From assembly GCA_900557355.1 (NCBI GenBank), contig USSR01000105.1:1-14071 (forward strand): DNA of 14,071 nt. The letters run 5' to 3'. The notes under the pieces are model-generated. The model ran no database searches, was not told the DNA's origin, and saw nothing but the letters and a program-made list of their open reading frames with translations. The DNA comes from an uncultured Bacteroides sp. (GTDB lineage: Bacteria; Bacteroidota; Bacteroidia; Bacteroidales; Bacteroidaceae). This document shows positions 1 through 7,524 of the stretch, one piece after another. Every line of letters starts with the position of its first letter. Position 1 is the stretch's first letter. Made by a program: the position numbers and the translations under genes.

Positions 1-399
1 GAAGGTCAACTTTCGGCCGATGAAGCGCATATAACAGAAGATATGCAACTAAATGTAAATGCCCTCACTTCTTTTTCGGAGGATGATCCTGAAGCTACAC
101 ATTCCATTATCCAAACATTTATAGAGGAAACACAAAAGAGTGCTGACCGGATGGTGCAGGCATTAAATGCTAAGGAGGTGGATGAAATAGCTGCAATAGC
201 TCACAAACTTCTTCCTCTTTTTACATTGATTGGAGCTGGGAATGCTGTAATTCTACTGAGTTGGTTGGAGGCAAGGCGTGGGGAGGACTTTTCTACGGAA
301 ATAAATGAAAAGGTTGAGAGCATTCTTCAAGAAATTCAGAAAATCCTGAAAGAGGTAAACGGTGTAGAGTGTTCGAATATTCTTAATTCTGAAATATGA
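1..399 (+). CDS. C-terminal HPt domain of a signalling protein, probably a hybrid histidine kinase (5' partial)
   Basis: The reading frame is open from the first base of the window, so this is the tail of a longer gene; the ATG at 43 is probably internal. The visible 132 residues form an all-helical histidine phosphotransfer (HPt) domain. The likely phospho-acceptor is the histidine encoded at 202-204, in the motif AHKLLPLFTLIGAG, which corresponds to the HxLKGxxxxxGA pattern of HPt domains, although the usual Lys-Gly after the histidine is replaced here. In Bacteroides such domains commonly end hybrid sensor kinases carrying kinase, receiver and HPt modules. It would pass phosphate between receivers in the cytoplasm. 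The stop codon lies 65 bases before the sigma factor gene, which has its own promoter-like sequence, so a functional link to the downstream operon is not shown. The kinase part is outside the window and inferred. Confidence 0.8.
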   Translation, partial: EGQLSADEAHITEDMQLNVNALTSFSEDDPEATHSIIQTFIEETQKSADRMVQALNAKEVDEIAAIAHKLLPLFTLIGAGNAVILLSWLEARRGEDFSTEINEKVESILQEIQKILKEVNGVECSNILNSEI

Positions 400-413
400 T
401 TTAATGTTTATTT

Positions 414-446
414 ATTGTTTTTTTCTATCGTTTATTTCTATATTTG
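414..446 (+). promoter_or_regulatory. Bacteroides-type promoter for the sigma factor operon
   Basis: TATATTTG at 439-446 matches the Bacteroides primary-sigma -7 consensus TAnnTTTG exactly. ATTG at 414-417 matches the -33 TTTG element at three of four positions, with 21 bases between the elements, inside the usual range. The -7 box ends 18 bases before the ATG of the ECF sigma gene, so the 5' untranslated leader would be only about 10-15 bases. This is the only convincing promoter seen between the HPt gene and the end of the operon. It suggests basal housekeeping transcription of the sigma/anti-sigma pair. Sequence match only. Confidence 0.65.
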
Positions 447-464
447 CTGTCTAAAACTTGCTAA

Positions 465-1040
465 ATGATACGTGAGCCTGGTTTTTCTATTAATCGGAAA
501 GATATATTTGAAAGATTGTTCAGTGATTATTACGGGATATTAGTATGTTATGCTCAAAAATATACGAAACGTGAAGATATAGCTGAAGATATCGTACAAG
601 ATGTATTTGCATCTTTGTGGGAAGAAAATCGTATATTTCCTTCGCAAGCGAATTTTCGTTCATTTCTTTATATTTCGATAAGAAATGCGGCTTTTGATTA
701 TTTGCGACATCAAAATGTAGAAAGTCGTTATATTGAAGAAGCTTTGACTGCAAATCGTTTCTTGTCGGATGATTCTTTTCAGAAAGAAGAAGTTTTTCGC
801 TTACTATTTAAACAGATTGATTTACTTCCGGAACGTTGTCGGGAAATATTCTTGTTACATCTGGAAGGTTATGATAATGATGCTATTGCTAAAAAATTAT
901 CGTTGTCAATAGAAACTGTTAAAACTCAAAAGAAACGTGCAATGAAAACTCTTCGGAACAATCTGAAAGAGAAATTGCAAAAAAAATATCCAGATACCTC
1001 ATTTTTTATTCTTTTCTTGTACCTCGATTTATATCTATAA
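465..1040 (+). CDS. ECF-type RNA polymerase sigma factor (FecI-like)
   Basis: This is a 191-residue extracytoplasmic-function sigma factor of the family that pairs with FecR in Bacteroides. Region 2 spans roughly residues 13-85: a core-binding part around DYYGILVCYAQKY and EDIAEDIVQDVFASLWE, then the -10 recognition segment around FRSFLYISIRNAAFDYLR. Region 4 spans about residues 118-166: LLPERCREIFLLH followed by a helix-turn-helix, DAIAKKLSLSIETVKTQKKR, which reads the -35 element. A hydrophobic tail (FFILFLYLDLYL) ends the protein, as often seen in Bacteroides members. The ATG at 465 is the first in frame and lies just behind the promoter at 414-446. The anti-sigma gene begins 33 bases downstream, so the two are very probably co-transcribed. 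Expected role: when released by the FecR protein it directs RNA polymerase to the transporter genes. The target promoter was not identified. Confidence 0.93.
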   Translation: MIREPGFSINRKDIFERLFSDYYGILVCYAQKYTKREDIAEDIVQDVFASLWEENRIFPSQANFRSFLYISIRNAAFDYLRHQNVESRYIEEALTANRFLSDDSFQKEEVFRLLFKQIDLLPERCREIFLLHLEGYDNDAIAKKLSLSIETVKTQKKRAMKTLRNNLKEKLQKKYPDTSFFILFLYLDLYL

Positions 1041-1073
1041 TCGTTTGTGTAATACAAATGATAATTAGATAGT

Positions 1074-2246
1074 ATGGAGATTGAAAAACTAATTGTTAAA
1101 TACTTGGTCGGGTGTTTATCTAAAGAAGAAGACCAAATTCTAAAAAAATGGTTGCAAGAGGATGAATCTCATCTGCGTTTTTTTCAGAAAATCAACTTGG
1201 ATAAGACTGCTGTTGAGGATTATCGTCAATATCATCGTTTTGATGCTAAATCGGATGAGGCTTTCCGTAAAGTATGGACCTCTTTACATAAGGGAACTAG
1301 AAGGATATCAACGCAAAGAAAAATAGGCTTTTTTTCTCGTCGTTGGTTGAAGATTGCTTGTGCTCTACTGATATTGCTATTTTCTGTAGGGGGAGGACTC
1401 TATTTTTACTATGAGGCATCACGAATAACTCCTGGAGAGTCAAAAGCAATATTGACTTTAGAAGATGGTAGTGCTAAACAATTGAAAAAATCAGGGCAAG
1501 AACATTGGATTTATATAGGTGATACACCTATTGCAAGAGAGTATGATGGGATGATTGTTTATCATATCCCAGAAACATCAAAAGTGGAAATAAGTCAACA
1601 GAATACTTTGTCTGTTCCTCGTGGAGGAGAATTTCGATTAACTTTATCAGATGGAACAAGGGTACATTTGAATTCTTTATCAGAGTTGAAATATCCGGTT
1701 AGTTTTAAAGGTATGAATGAACGAACTGTAGAATTGAAAGGGGAGGCCTTTTTTGAAATAGCGAAAGATTCATTACATCCATTTAAAGTAGAAACTCAAG
1801 GAATTTTGATACAGCAGTTTGGGACGGCGTTTAATGTGAAGTCTCGTGTGAAAGGAAAAGTTGAAGTTGCTTTAGTGCAGGGTAGCATTGGAATTTATAC
1901 TCAATCTCAAAAGTTGCATAAACTATCACCAGGACAGCTAGCCATATGGGATGCTTCTACGGATCTTTTATCAGTTGAAAATAAAGATTTGTTATTAAAT
2001 ACCGCTTGGCATTCTAATCGTTTTATTTTTTATGATGAGAGTCTGGGAAGTCTGATGGAAGAACTTGCATTGTGGTATAATGTAGATGTTGATTTCTTAG
2101 ATAAATCATTGAAAGAACTTCATTTCACAGGCAGTTTATATCGATATGACGATATAGCTGTCATTTTGAATGCTATCGAAGAGACAGTAAATGTTGACTT
2201 TAAGATTTCCGGACTTCGTATTAAAATTGATCGGAAGAATAAATAA
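1074..2246 (+). CDS. FecR-like anti-sigma factor / sigma regulator with DUF4974 domain
   Basis: This 390-residue inner-membrane regulator has a cytoplasmic N-terminal part (about 1-88) that would bind the sigma factor, one membrane helix (about 91-112, WLKIACALLILLFSVGGG), and a periplasmic part. The FecR domain lies at about 178-275, with typical motifs SVPRGGEFRLTLSDGTRVHL, ELKGEAFFEIAKD and FGTAFNV. A DUF4974 domain follows at about 315-387 (NRFIFYDESLGSLMEELALWY). Residues 118-137 (TPGESKAILTLEDG) resemble the start of the FecR domain, an internal echo usual in this family. By analogy with FecR, the periplasmic end contacts the STN domain of the SusC-like transporter encoded immediately downstream and relays substrate occupancy across the membrane. 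The gap to the susC-like ATG is 16 bases. Family assignment is firm; partner identity rests on gene order. Confidence 0.93.
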   Translation: MEIEKLIVKYLVGCLSKEEDQILKKWLQEDESHLRFFQKINLDKTAVEDYRQYHRFDAKSDEAFRKVWTSLHKGTRRISTQRKIGFFSRRWLKIACALLILLFSVGGGLYFYYEASRITPGESKAILTLEDGSAKQLKKSGQEHWIYIGDTPIAREYDGMIVYHIPETSKVEISQQNTLSVPRGGEFRLTLSDGTRVHLNSLSELKYPVSFKGMNERTVELKGEAFFEIAKDSLHPFKVETQGILIQQFGTAFNVKSRVKGKVEVALVQGSIGIYTQSQKLHKLSPGQLAIWDASTDLLSVENKDLLLNTAWHSNRFIFYDESLGSLMEELALWYNVDVDFLDKSLKELHFTGSLYRYDDIAVILNAIEETVNVDFKISGLRIKIDRKNK

Positions 2247-2262
2247 TAATATATAAGTGATT

Positions 2263-5200
2263 ATGAGAATTCTAATTATTATAATGTTGCTATGTACAAC
2301 ATTAGTCCCTAATTACCTGTATGCCATTTCTCATGAAAATTATAGTGAGGAATCGTTCTTGTTCGTTGGTGAAGATTATATGCAAGAGAATTATAAGGTA
2401 ACGTTACATTTGAGTGGTGTTTCTGTTAGTACATTGTTTAATGAGATCCAAAAACAGACCAAACTGGATTTTGTTTATAATACAGAATTATTGGAGACTA
2501 TAACACCGATTTCCGTTACGGCAGAAAAGGAATCAGTTTTTGATGTTTTGAATCGTTTGTTTAATGGAACAGGTTTTATTTTTAAAAAGTCTGGCAATAT
2601 TATCACTGTTAATAAAAAAGAAGAACTACAGCAGGATGATAAATTCTTAGTAACAGGAGAAGTAAAGGATGATACCGGTGAACCATTAGTCGGTGTAACT
2701 ATACAACAAAAGGATACTCGTAATATTACGATAACGGATATGGATGGACGCTATTCAATTCAAGTGTCTAGTAAGGCAGAGGCTTTTTTAACTTTTTCAT
2801 TTGTGGGGATGAAAACGAAAACAGTACCCGTTAAGGGAAGAGTACTTAATGTAAAACTTGTTCAGGATGCGATTTCTATTGATGATGTCGTGGTTGTAGG
2901 AGCGTATGGTACAGCACAAAAGAGGCTAGACCAAGTCGGTAGTGCTTTTCAAGTGAATGCTGACCAGTTAAAAGCATTACCAGCTTTACGAGTGGATAAA
3001 ATGTTGGATGGCTTGATTCCGGGAGTGAAAATTGATCCGAATACAGATTCACCGGATAATACACGTGCACGTTACAATGTAAGGGTTCGTGGAGATGCTT
3101 CTCTATCTGCTTCGAACGAGCCATTGTGGGTTGTGGATGGGACTCCTATTTATACAGGTGAACATACTAATTTGATTCCTGGAATGAGTACGACTATCAG
3201 TCCGTTATCTTTTATCAATCCTGATGATATTGAGTCAATAACAGTATTGAAGGATGCTACGGCAACTTCCATTTACGGAGCGAATGGTGCAAACGGAGTC
3301 ATATTGATAACAACTAAAAAAGGAAAAGAAGGTGACTTGCGTATTCATTTAACGGCTCAATATGGAGTTGCAAAGATTGATAAGAGTACTAGTCCGAAAG
3401 TTCTGAATGCCAATCAATATCTAATGTTAGCTAAGGAAGCTTATCAAAATGCAGGGAACGATTTAAAATACTTTCCCTATACTGATAATGAAATGAACAA
3501 ATACAGCCTTACAAATACAGATTGGACAGATGTGTTTTATGATACCGCTAATACTTTTCAAACAAATTTATCTTTAATGGGAGGGGCTCGGAATACAGCG
3601 TATTATTTATCAGCTTCTTATTTAGAGAATACAGCAACGGTGAAAGGGAATAAACAACAGCGTTTTTCTATTCGTTCTAATTTGGATTTTACTTTTCTTC
3701 GAAAGTTTAAGGTCTCGGTTGATCTTGCTACTTCTTATAATGTGAATGATTTGTTTAATCCAGGAAGGGATTATTATGAGTACTTACCGATATTCGAACC
3801 ATATAATGAAGATGGAACTTTTCGTCTTTACAATAAGGTTATATCCGGAAAAGAAACGGATGGAAGCCCTAAATGGTCGGAGAACCGTTTCTTGAACAGT
3901 GTAGCGGAAAGGGAAGAGAATATTTATAATCAAAAGACTTTATATACGAATGCCAATTTAATGTTGAGATATGATATTCTTTCAGGGTTATCTTACACAG
4001 GACAATTTGGTGTTGATTATCAGTCAGGTAAGGAAGAAATTTATTATGCTCGTACTAATTGGTCCGGAATGACGAGCGCTGATGGTCCGATAGGTTATTC
4101 CACTAGAAACTCATTAAATATGATGAACTGGACTACTGTACATCGCATTAATTATAAGCAGTCTTTTGATAAACATGATATAAGTGGATTATTGGGGATT
4201 GAGGCTGGTTCACAGGACTATGTGACACTTGGAGTTACAGGGTCAGGCTTCATTAATGATCATATTCAAGATGTGTCTTATGCAAAAGAGCGTAAAGGGA
4301 CTAATACTAGTAAGACGAAACGCAAAGCTTCTATGTTAGGGCAGCTTAGTTATTCTTACGATCATCGATATTATGTGACATTAAATGGACGTAGAGACGG
4401 AAATTCACAATTTGGGTCAGATGTACGCTGGGCTAATTTTGGTTCTATAGGAGTTTCTTGGAATGTTCAGAATGAGAGTTTTTACAATATTCCATGGATG
4501 AATATTTTGAAAATAAAAGCTAGTTATGGGGCAAATGGAAATTCCCGCTTAGGTTCTCAGGAAGCTCTTGGCTTATATTCTTATGGGGAAAGTTATTCTT
4601 ATGCAGGAGAAATAGGTGGTGTTATGTCGGGCTGTCCAAACAGCCGTTTGAGTTGGGAAACTACTTATATGACAAATATAGGTGTTCGTGTACGCTTGTT
4701 CGATCGTTTGGATATAGAAGTTGAAGGGTATCATAATAAGACAACTAATTTGTTGAGTAATTTAGATGTTTCTCGAACGACAGGTGATACTCGTGTGTAT
4801 AGAAATGTAGGAACAATATTAAATAAAGGGATTGAAGTGACTATAACTAGTCACAATTTCCGGCCGAAGAAAGATGGTGATTTCAGTTGGTTAACTGATC
4901 TGAATCTAGCACATAATAGTAATAAACTCTTAGAGCTATATAATGGCATTCAGAAAAATATGGGTGAGATGGTTTGGAGGGAAGGATATGACATACATAC
5001 ATATAACTTAGTGCGCTGGGCTGGAGTTGATCCTCGTGACGGAGCACCTTTGTGGTATGATGCAAAAGGGAATATAACACGGATTTACAGTACGGATAAC
5101 CGTGTCCCGTATAAGAGTTCAACTCCTGTCCTAGCTGGTGGCTTGACAAATACTTTAACGTACAAAGATTTTAGTTTGCGCTTTATGTTCAATTATTCAA

Positions 5201-5607
5201 TAGGAGGCTACGGATTTACATCTTTCGGTAGGGCAAGTAATTCGGATGGGTTGAATATAATGACGGAAAATCAGTCTATTGACCAGTTGAATCGTTGGCA
5301 AAAATCCGGCGATTTAGTGCTGAACCCTAAACCAATATGGGGTGTCTCTACTCAGTCGGTGATGAACTCTACCCGTTATTTGTATAACAAAACTCAGGTT
5401 CGTTTGCAGAATCTAGTATTTTCCTATCGAATTCCCCGGACAATTCTACATTCGACTGGCTTAAAAGATTGTTCTATTTCTTTAATTGGAGATAATTTAT
5501 GGGTCTGGACCCCTTATTCGGGAAAGGATCATAATTCTTATAAAACATGTATGAGTGGTTATCCGATGGAAAGATATTTCTCGATAGCACTAAATGTAGG
5601 ATTATAA
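2263..5607 (+). CDS. SusC/RagA-like TonB-dependent outer-membrane transporter with STN signalling domain
   Basis: This large TonB-dependent receptor (1114 residues) starts at ATG 2263; an in-frame GTG at 2257 would add two residues, but ATG gives a cleaner signal peptide (MRILIIIMLLCTTLVPNYLYA). Domains in order: signal peptide 1-21; STN domain about 44-117 (VTLHLSGVSVSTLFNEIQ onward); carboxypeptidase-regulatory-like Ig fold about 129-199 (VTGEVKDDTGEPLVGVTI); TonB box about 206-214 (DDVVVVGAYG); plug about 220-355 with VRVRGDASL, PLWVVDG and the SusC signature IESITVLKDATATSIYGANG; then the beta-barrel to the C-terminus. It imports a substrate across the outer membrane using TonB energy, with the SusD-like lipoprotein as lid. 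The STN domain marks it as a transducer signalling to the FecR protein. The barrel gives no clear clue to substrate. The SusD gene begins 20 bases downstream. Confidence 0.96.
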   Translation: MRILIIIMLLCTTLVPNYLYAISHENYSEESFLFVGEDYMQENYKVTLHLSGVSVSTLFNEIQKQTKLDFVYNTELLETITPISVTAEKESVFDVLNRLFNGTGFIFKKSGNIITVNKKEELQQDDKFLVTGEVKDDTGEPLVGVTIQQKDTRNITITDMDGRYSIQVSSKAEAFLTFSFVGMKTKTVPVKGRVLNVKLVQDAISIDDVVVVGAYGTAQKRLDQVGSAFQVNADQLKALPALRVDKMLDGLIPGVKIDPNTDSPDNTRARYNVRVRGDASLSASNEPLWVVDGTPIYTGEHTNLIPGMSTTISPLSFINPDDIESITVLKDATATSIYGANGANGVILITTKKGKEGDLRIHLTAQYGVAKIDKSTSPKVLNANQYLMLAKEAYQNAGNDLKYFPYTDNEMNKYSLTNTDWTDVFYDTANTFQTNLSLMGGARNTAYYLSASYLENTATVKGNKQQRFSIRSNLDFTFLRKFKVSVDLATSYNVNDLFNPGRDYYEYLPIFEPYNEDGTFRLYNKVISGKETDGSPKWSENRFLNSVAEREENIYNQKTLYTNANLMLRYDILSGLSYTGQFGVDYQSGKEEIYYARTNWSGMTSADGPIGYSTRNSLNMMNWTTVHRINYKQSFDKHDISGLLGIEAGSQDYVTLGVTGSGFINDHIQDVSYAKERKGTNTSKTKRKASMLGQLSYSYDHRYYVTLNGRRDGNSQFGSDVRWANFGSIGVSWNVQNESFYNIPWMNILKIKASYGANGNSRLGSQEALGLYSYGESYSYAGEIGGVMSGCPNSRLSWETTYMTNIGVRVRLFDRLDIEVEGYHNKTTNLLSNLDVSRTTGDTRVYRNVGTILNKGIEVTITSHNFRPKKDGDFSWLTDLNLAHNSNKLLELYNGIQKNMGEMVWREGYDIHTYNLVRWAGVDPRDGAPLWYDAKGNITRIYSTDNRVPYKSSTPVLAGGLTNTLTYKDFSLRFMFNYSIGGYGFTSFGRASNSDGLNIMTENQSIDQLNRWQKSGDLVLNPKPIWGVSTQSVMNSTRYLYNKTQVRLQNLVFSYRIPRTILHSTGLKDCSISLIGDNLWVWTPYSGKDHNSYKTCMSGYPMERYFSIALNVGL

Positions 5608-5627
5608 TTAAATAGGTTTAAGATAAC

Positions 5628-7043
5628 ATGAAAAAAAGAATATATCTACTAGTCGGTGCTTTATGCATCATTATGCAATTGGTTAGCAGTTGTACCAATT
5701 TTTTAGAAGTTGAAGAAAAAGGAAAAACAACAATCCCTTCATTCCTTTCAGATCCTGACGGACTTAATGCAGGGCTGGTTGGCGCATATAATAAGATGTA
5801 TGCTTATTATGACAATGAGTTTACAAAATATCCGGATGTTGCCGGAAATATGTTGTCAATGAAGTATGTCTCTGCAGGAGCAGATATGCTTGATCAGTAT
5901 AATTTTACTTCTGATGCTTTACAAGAGACAGGAGCTGTAGGGTATATTTGGCGTAAAATATATGAAGCCTTGGCAAATGTGAATAATGTAATTCAATATC
6001 AGCCTCAGGTGATTTCAGCTTATCCGAATGCAAAGGATATGTGTCAACGTATTCTCGGAGAAGCTTTATTCTTGAGGGCATTGTGCCATTTCGATTTATG
6101 TAGGGTATATGCACAACCTTATAATTACACGTCAGATGCTTCACATTTAGGAGTTCCTATTCTATTAAAAACTCCAGGTCCCGATGATAATGTTTCCAGG
6201 GAGAGTGTTAAGAAAGTATATTTACAAATTTTAGCAGATTTGGAACGAGCTGCCGATTGTTTCAGGGGCATTGAATCAAGTGGAATATATTATGCTTCTT
6301 TACAAGCGGTCAACGCATTATATTCGAGAGTCTATTTGTATATGGAAGATTGGAATAACGCCCTGAAGTATGCAAAACTGGCAATTGGGACAGGGAAACT
6401 GTCTCAAGGAGATACCTATTTAAATATGTACCAGGATCTTTCTACTACGGGAGAAGCTATCTTTCGATTGAATGGAATAGATCAATCAGGAAAATTAAAG
6501 GCTTTTTATGATGCTTCCTGTGTTCCTGCAGATACATTATTTACGTTGTTCGATGAAGGAGATATCCGTCTTGGCTTACTTAGAAATAAAGATGGAATAG
6601 CTTATTGTTCCAAATATTATTCTCTAAAACAGCCAGATAATCAAGTGAATAGGGATGATCCATTTGTTTTCCGTCTTTCCGAAATGTATATGAATGCTGC
6701 TGAAGCAGCTTGGCATCTGAAAGATTATACAGCTGCTTCCGGATATCTTAAATCTATTTTGGAGCGTGCTGTAGATACAGACTATGCAGTCAATACACTT
6801 AGTCAATATTCAGACGCAAAACTGATACAACTGATAGAGAAGGAACGTGTAAAGGAACTCTGTTTTGAGGGACATAACTTCTTTGACATTATACGCTGGA
6901 AGCAGGATCTTAAACGTGAGGAAAATACGAATTCTTCAGTGGAAAAGATCGTTTATCCTAGTGATTATTTTGTATTGCCTATTCCGCAAGTAGAATTGAA
7001 TGCGAATACAAATATGCAACCCAATCCGACAGTAAACAATTAA
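5628..7043 (+). CDS. SusD/RagB-like outer-membrane lipoprotein
   Basis: This is a 471-residue surface lipoprotein. The signal peptide ends in a lipobox, LVSSC, with lipidated Cys22 (CTNFLE follows, comparable to the CxDFLD start of many SusD proteins). The N-terminal part carries the helical repeats typical of the family, for example GEALFLRALCHFDLCRVYAQPY. The C-terminal hallmark occurs at residues 406-424, ERVKELCFEGHNFFDIIRW, matching the RagB/SusD pattern ERxxELxxEGxRxxDLxRW. Family members cap the SusC barrel and bind substrate outside the cell. Starch-type SusD proteins bind glycans, whereas RagB binds oligopeptides. No glycan-binding aromatic platform can be assigned by eye. At 471 residues it is somewhat shorter than many members. 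It sits 20 bases after the susC-like gene and 13 before the next lipoprotein gene, so one operon is near certain. Confidence 0.95.
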   Translation: MKKRIYLLVGALCIIMQLVSSCTNFLEVEEKGKTTIPSFLSDPDGLNAGLVGAYNKMYAYYDNEFTKYPDVAGNMLSMKYVSAGADMLDQYNFTSDALQETGAVGYIWRKIYEALANVNNVIQYQPQVISAYPNAKDMCQRILGEALFLRALCHFDLCRVYAQPYNYTSDASHLGVPILLKTPGPDDNVSRESVKKVYLQILADLERAADCFRGIESSGIYYASLQAVNALYSRVYLYMEDWNNALKYAKLAIGTGKLSQGDTYLNMYQDLSTTGEAIFRLNGIDQSGKLKAFYDASCVPADTLFTLFDEGDIRLGLLRNKDGIAYCSKYYSLKQPDNQVNRDDPFVFRLSEMYMNAAEAAWHLKDYTAASGYLKSILERAVDTDYAVNTLSQYSDAKLIQLIEKERVKELCFEGHNFFDIIRWKQDLKREENTNSSVEKIVYPSDYFVLPIPQVELNANTNMQPNPTVNN

Positions 7044-7056
7044 AAATAAATCATTT

Positions 7057-7512
7057 ATGAGATCACTATACTTTATATTACTAATAAGCTGCCTTTGGGC
7101 ATGTACTACTGATGAGAAAGAGCCTTATGATACGCCTTTTATTCATATTATGACAGATAAAGGTGTATCTAAAGTTATTGTCAAGTCGGATGTGAATAAC
7201 ATTAATACTTATAGTGTGTATCTGAGTTCGAAACCTCTGACTGAGAATCTGGAAGTGAACTATCAAGTCATAGTAGGAGATGGTCTGAAATCCGGTGTTG
7301 ATTTTGAACTGGTAACAAAGGGTAGTACATTAACTTTTCTACCGGGTATTTATGATATGCCCATACGCATCCGATGGATGCCAAATCATTTAGATGAGAA
7401 CAAAGACAATACAATAACCATTCGTTTGACTGGCAATAATCAAGGACTGACTATGGGGCTTCCAGGTCCCGACGGTTTACAGCGCGAACTGGTGATAGAG
7501 AAACAGAATTAA
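7057..7512 (+). CDS. small lipoprotein, Calx-beta/DUF4843-like, unknown function
   Basis: This is a predicted 151-residue lipoprotein. The short signal peptide ends in LWAC (Cys16), followed by TTDEKEPYD; this acidic run resembles the Bacteroides signal for export to the outer face. The rest reads as a single beta-sandwich. The stretch from about residue 81 (SGVDFELVTKGSTLTFLPG) has the layout of Calx-beta or DUF4843-like domains: a Gly-x-Asp-Phe turn, then a strand ending TFLPG, then PIRIRW. Small lipoproteins of this kind often follow SusD genes in Bacteroidetes and are thought to be accessory surface proteins of the complex. It lies 13 bases after the susD-like gene and 12 before the protease gene, so it belongs to the operon. 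Lipoprotein status is well supported; the fold assignment is tentative and the function is not known. Confidence 0.8.
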   Translation: MRSLYFILLISCLWACTTDEKEPYDTPFIHIMTDKGVSKVIVKSDVNNINTYSVYLSSKPLTENLEVNYQVIVGDGLKSGVDFELVTKGSTLTFLPGIYDMPIRIRWMPNHLDENKDNTITIRLTGNNQGLTMGLPGPDGLQRELVIEKQN

Positions 7513-7514
7513 TG

Positions 7515-7520
7515 AAGGAG
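7515..7520 (+). promoter_or_regulatory. Shine-Dalgarno-like ribosome binding site of the protease gene
   Basis: AAGGAG lies 4 bases upstream of the ATG at 7525 and just after the stop codon of the preceding gene. Strong Shine-Dalgarno sequences are uncommon in Bacteroides, and the other genes of this operon show none as clear. It supports the chosen protease start and may help re-initiation after the upstream lipoprotein gene. The spacing is somewhat short. Confidence 0.45.
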
Positions 7521-7524
7521 TAGA

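Noticed and set aside
43..399. A free-standing HPt protein starting at ATG 43
   Set aside because: The frame is open upstream to base 1 with coding-like sequence, and HPt domains of this type usually end a hybrid kinase.
1041..1060. Small dyad TTTGT/ACAAA (1044-1048 with 1054-1058) as an operator or fecR promoter
   Set aside because: Five A/T-rich pairs are expected by chance and no proper TAnnTTTG box accompanies it.
2257..2262. GTG as the start of the susC-like gene
   Set aside because: It would add only two residues; the ATG at 2263 gives a normal signal peptide and needs no rare start codon.
2876..3124. Antisense reading frame inside the susC-like gene, and similar antisense frames at 520-753, 4883-5149, 5905-6144, 8883-9107 and 12941-13334
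   Set aside because: Each lies fully inside a well-supported gene on the other strand, and none shows a recognisable domain or its own start signals.
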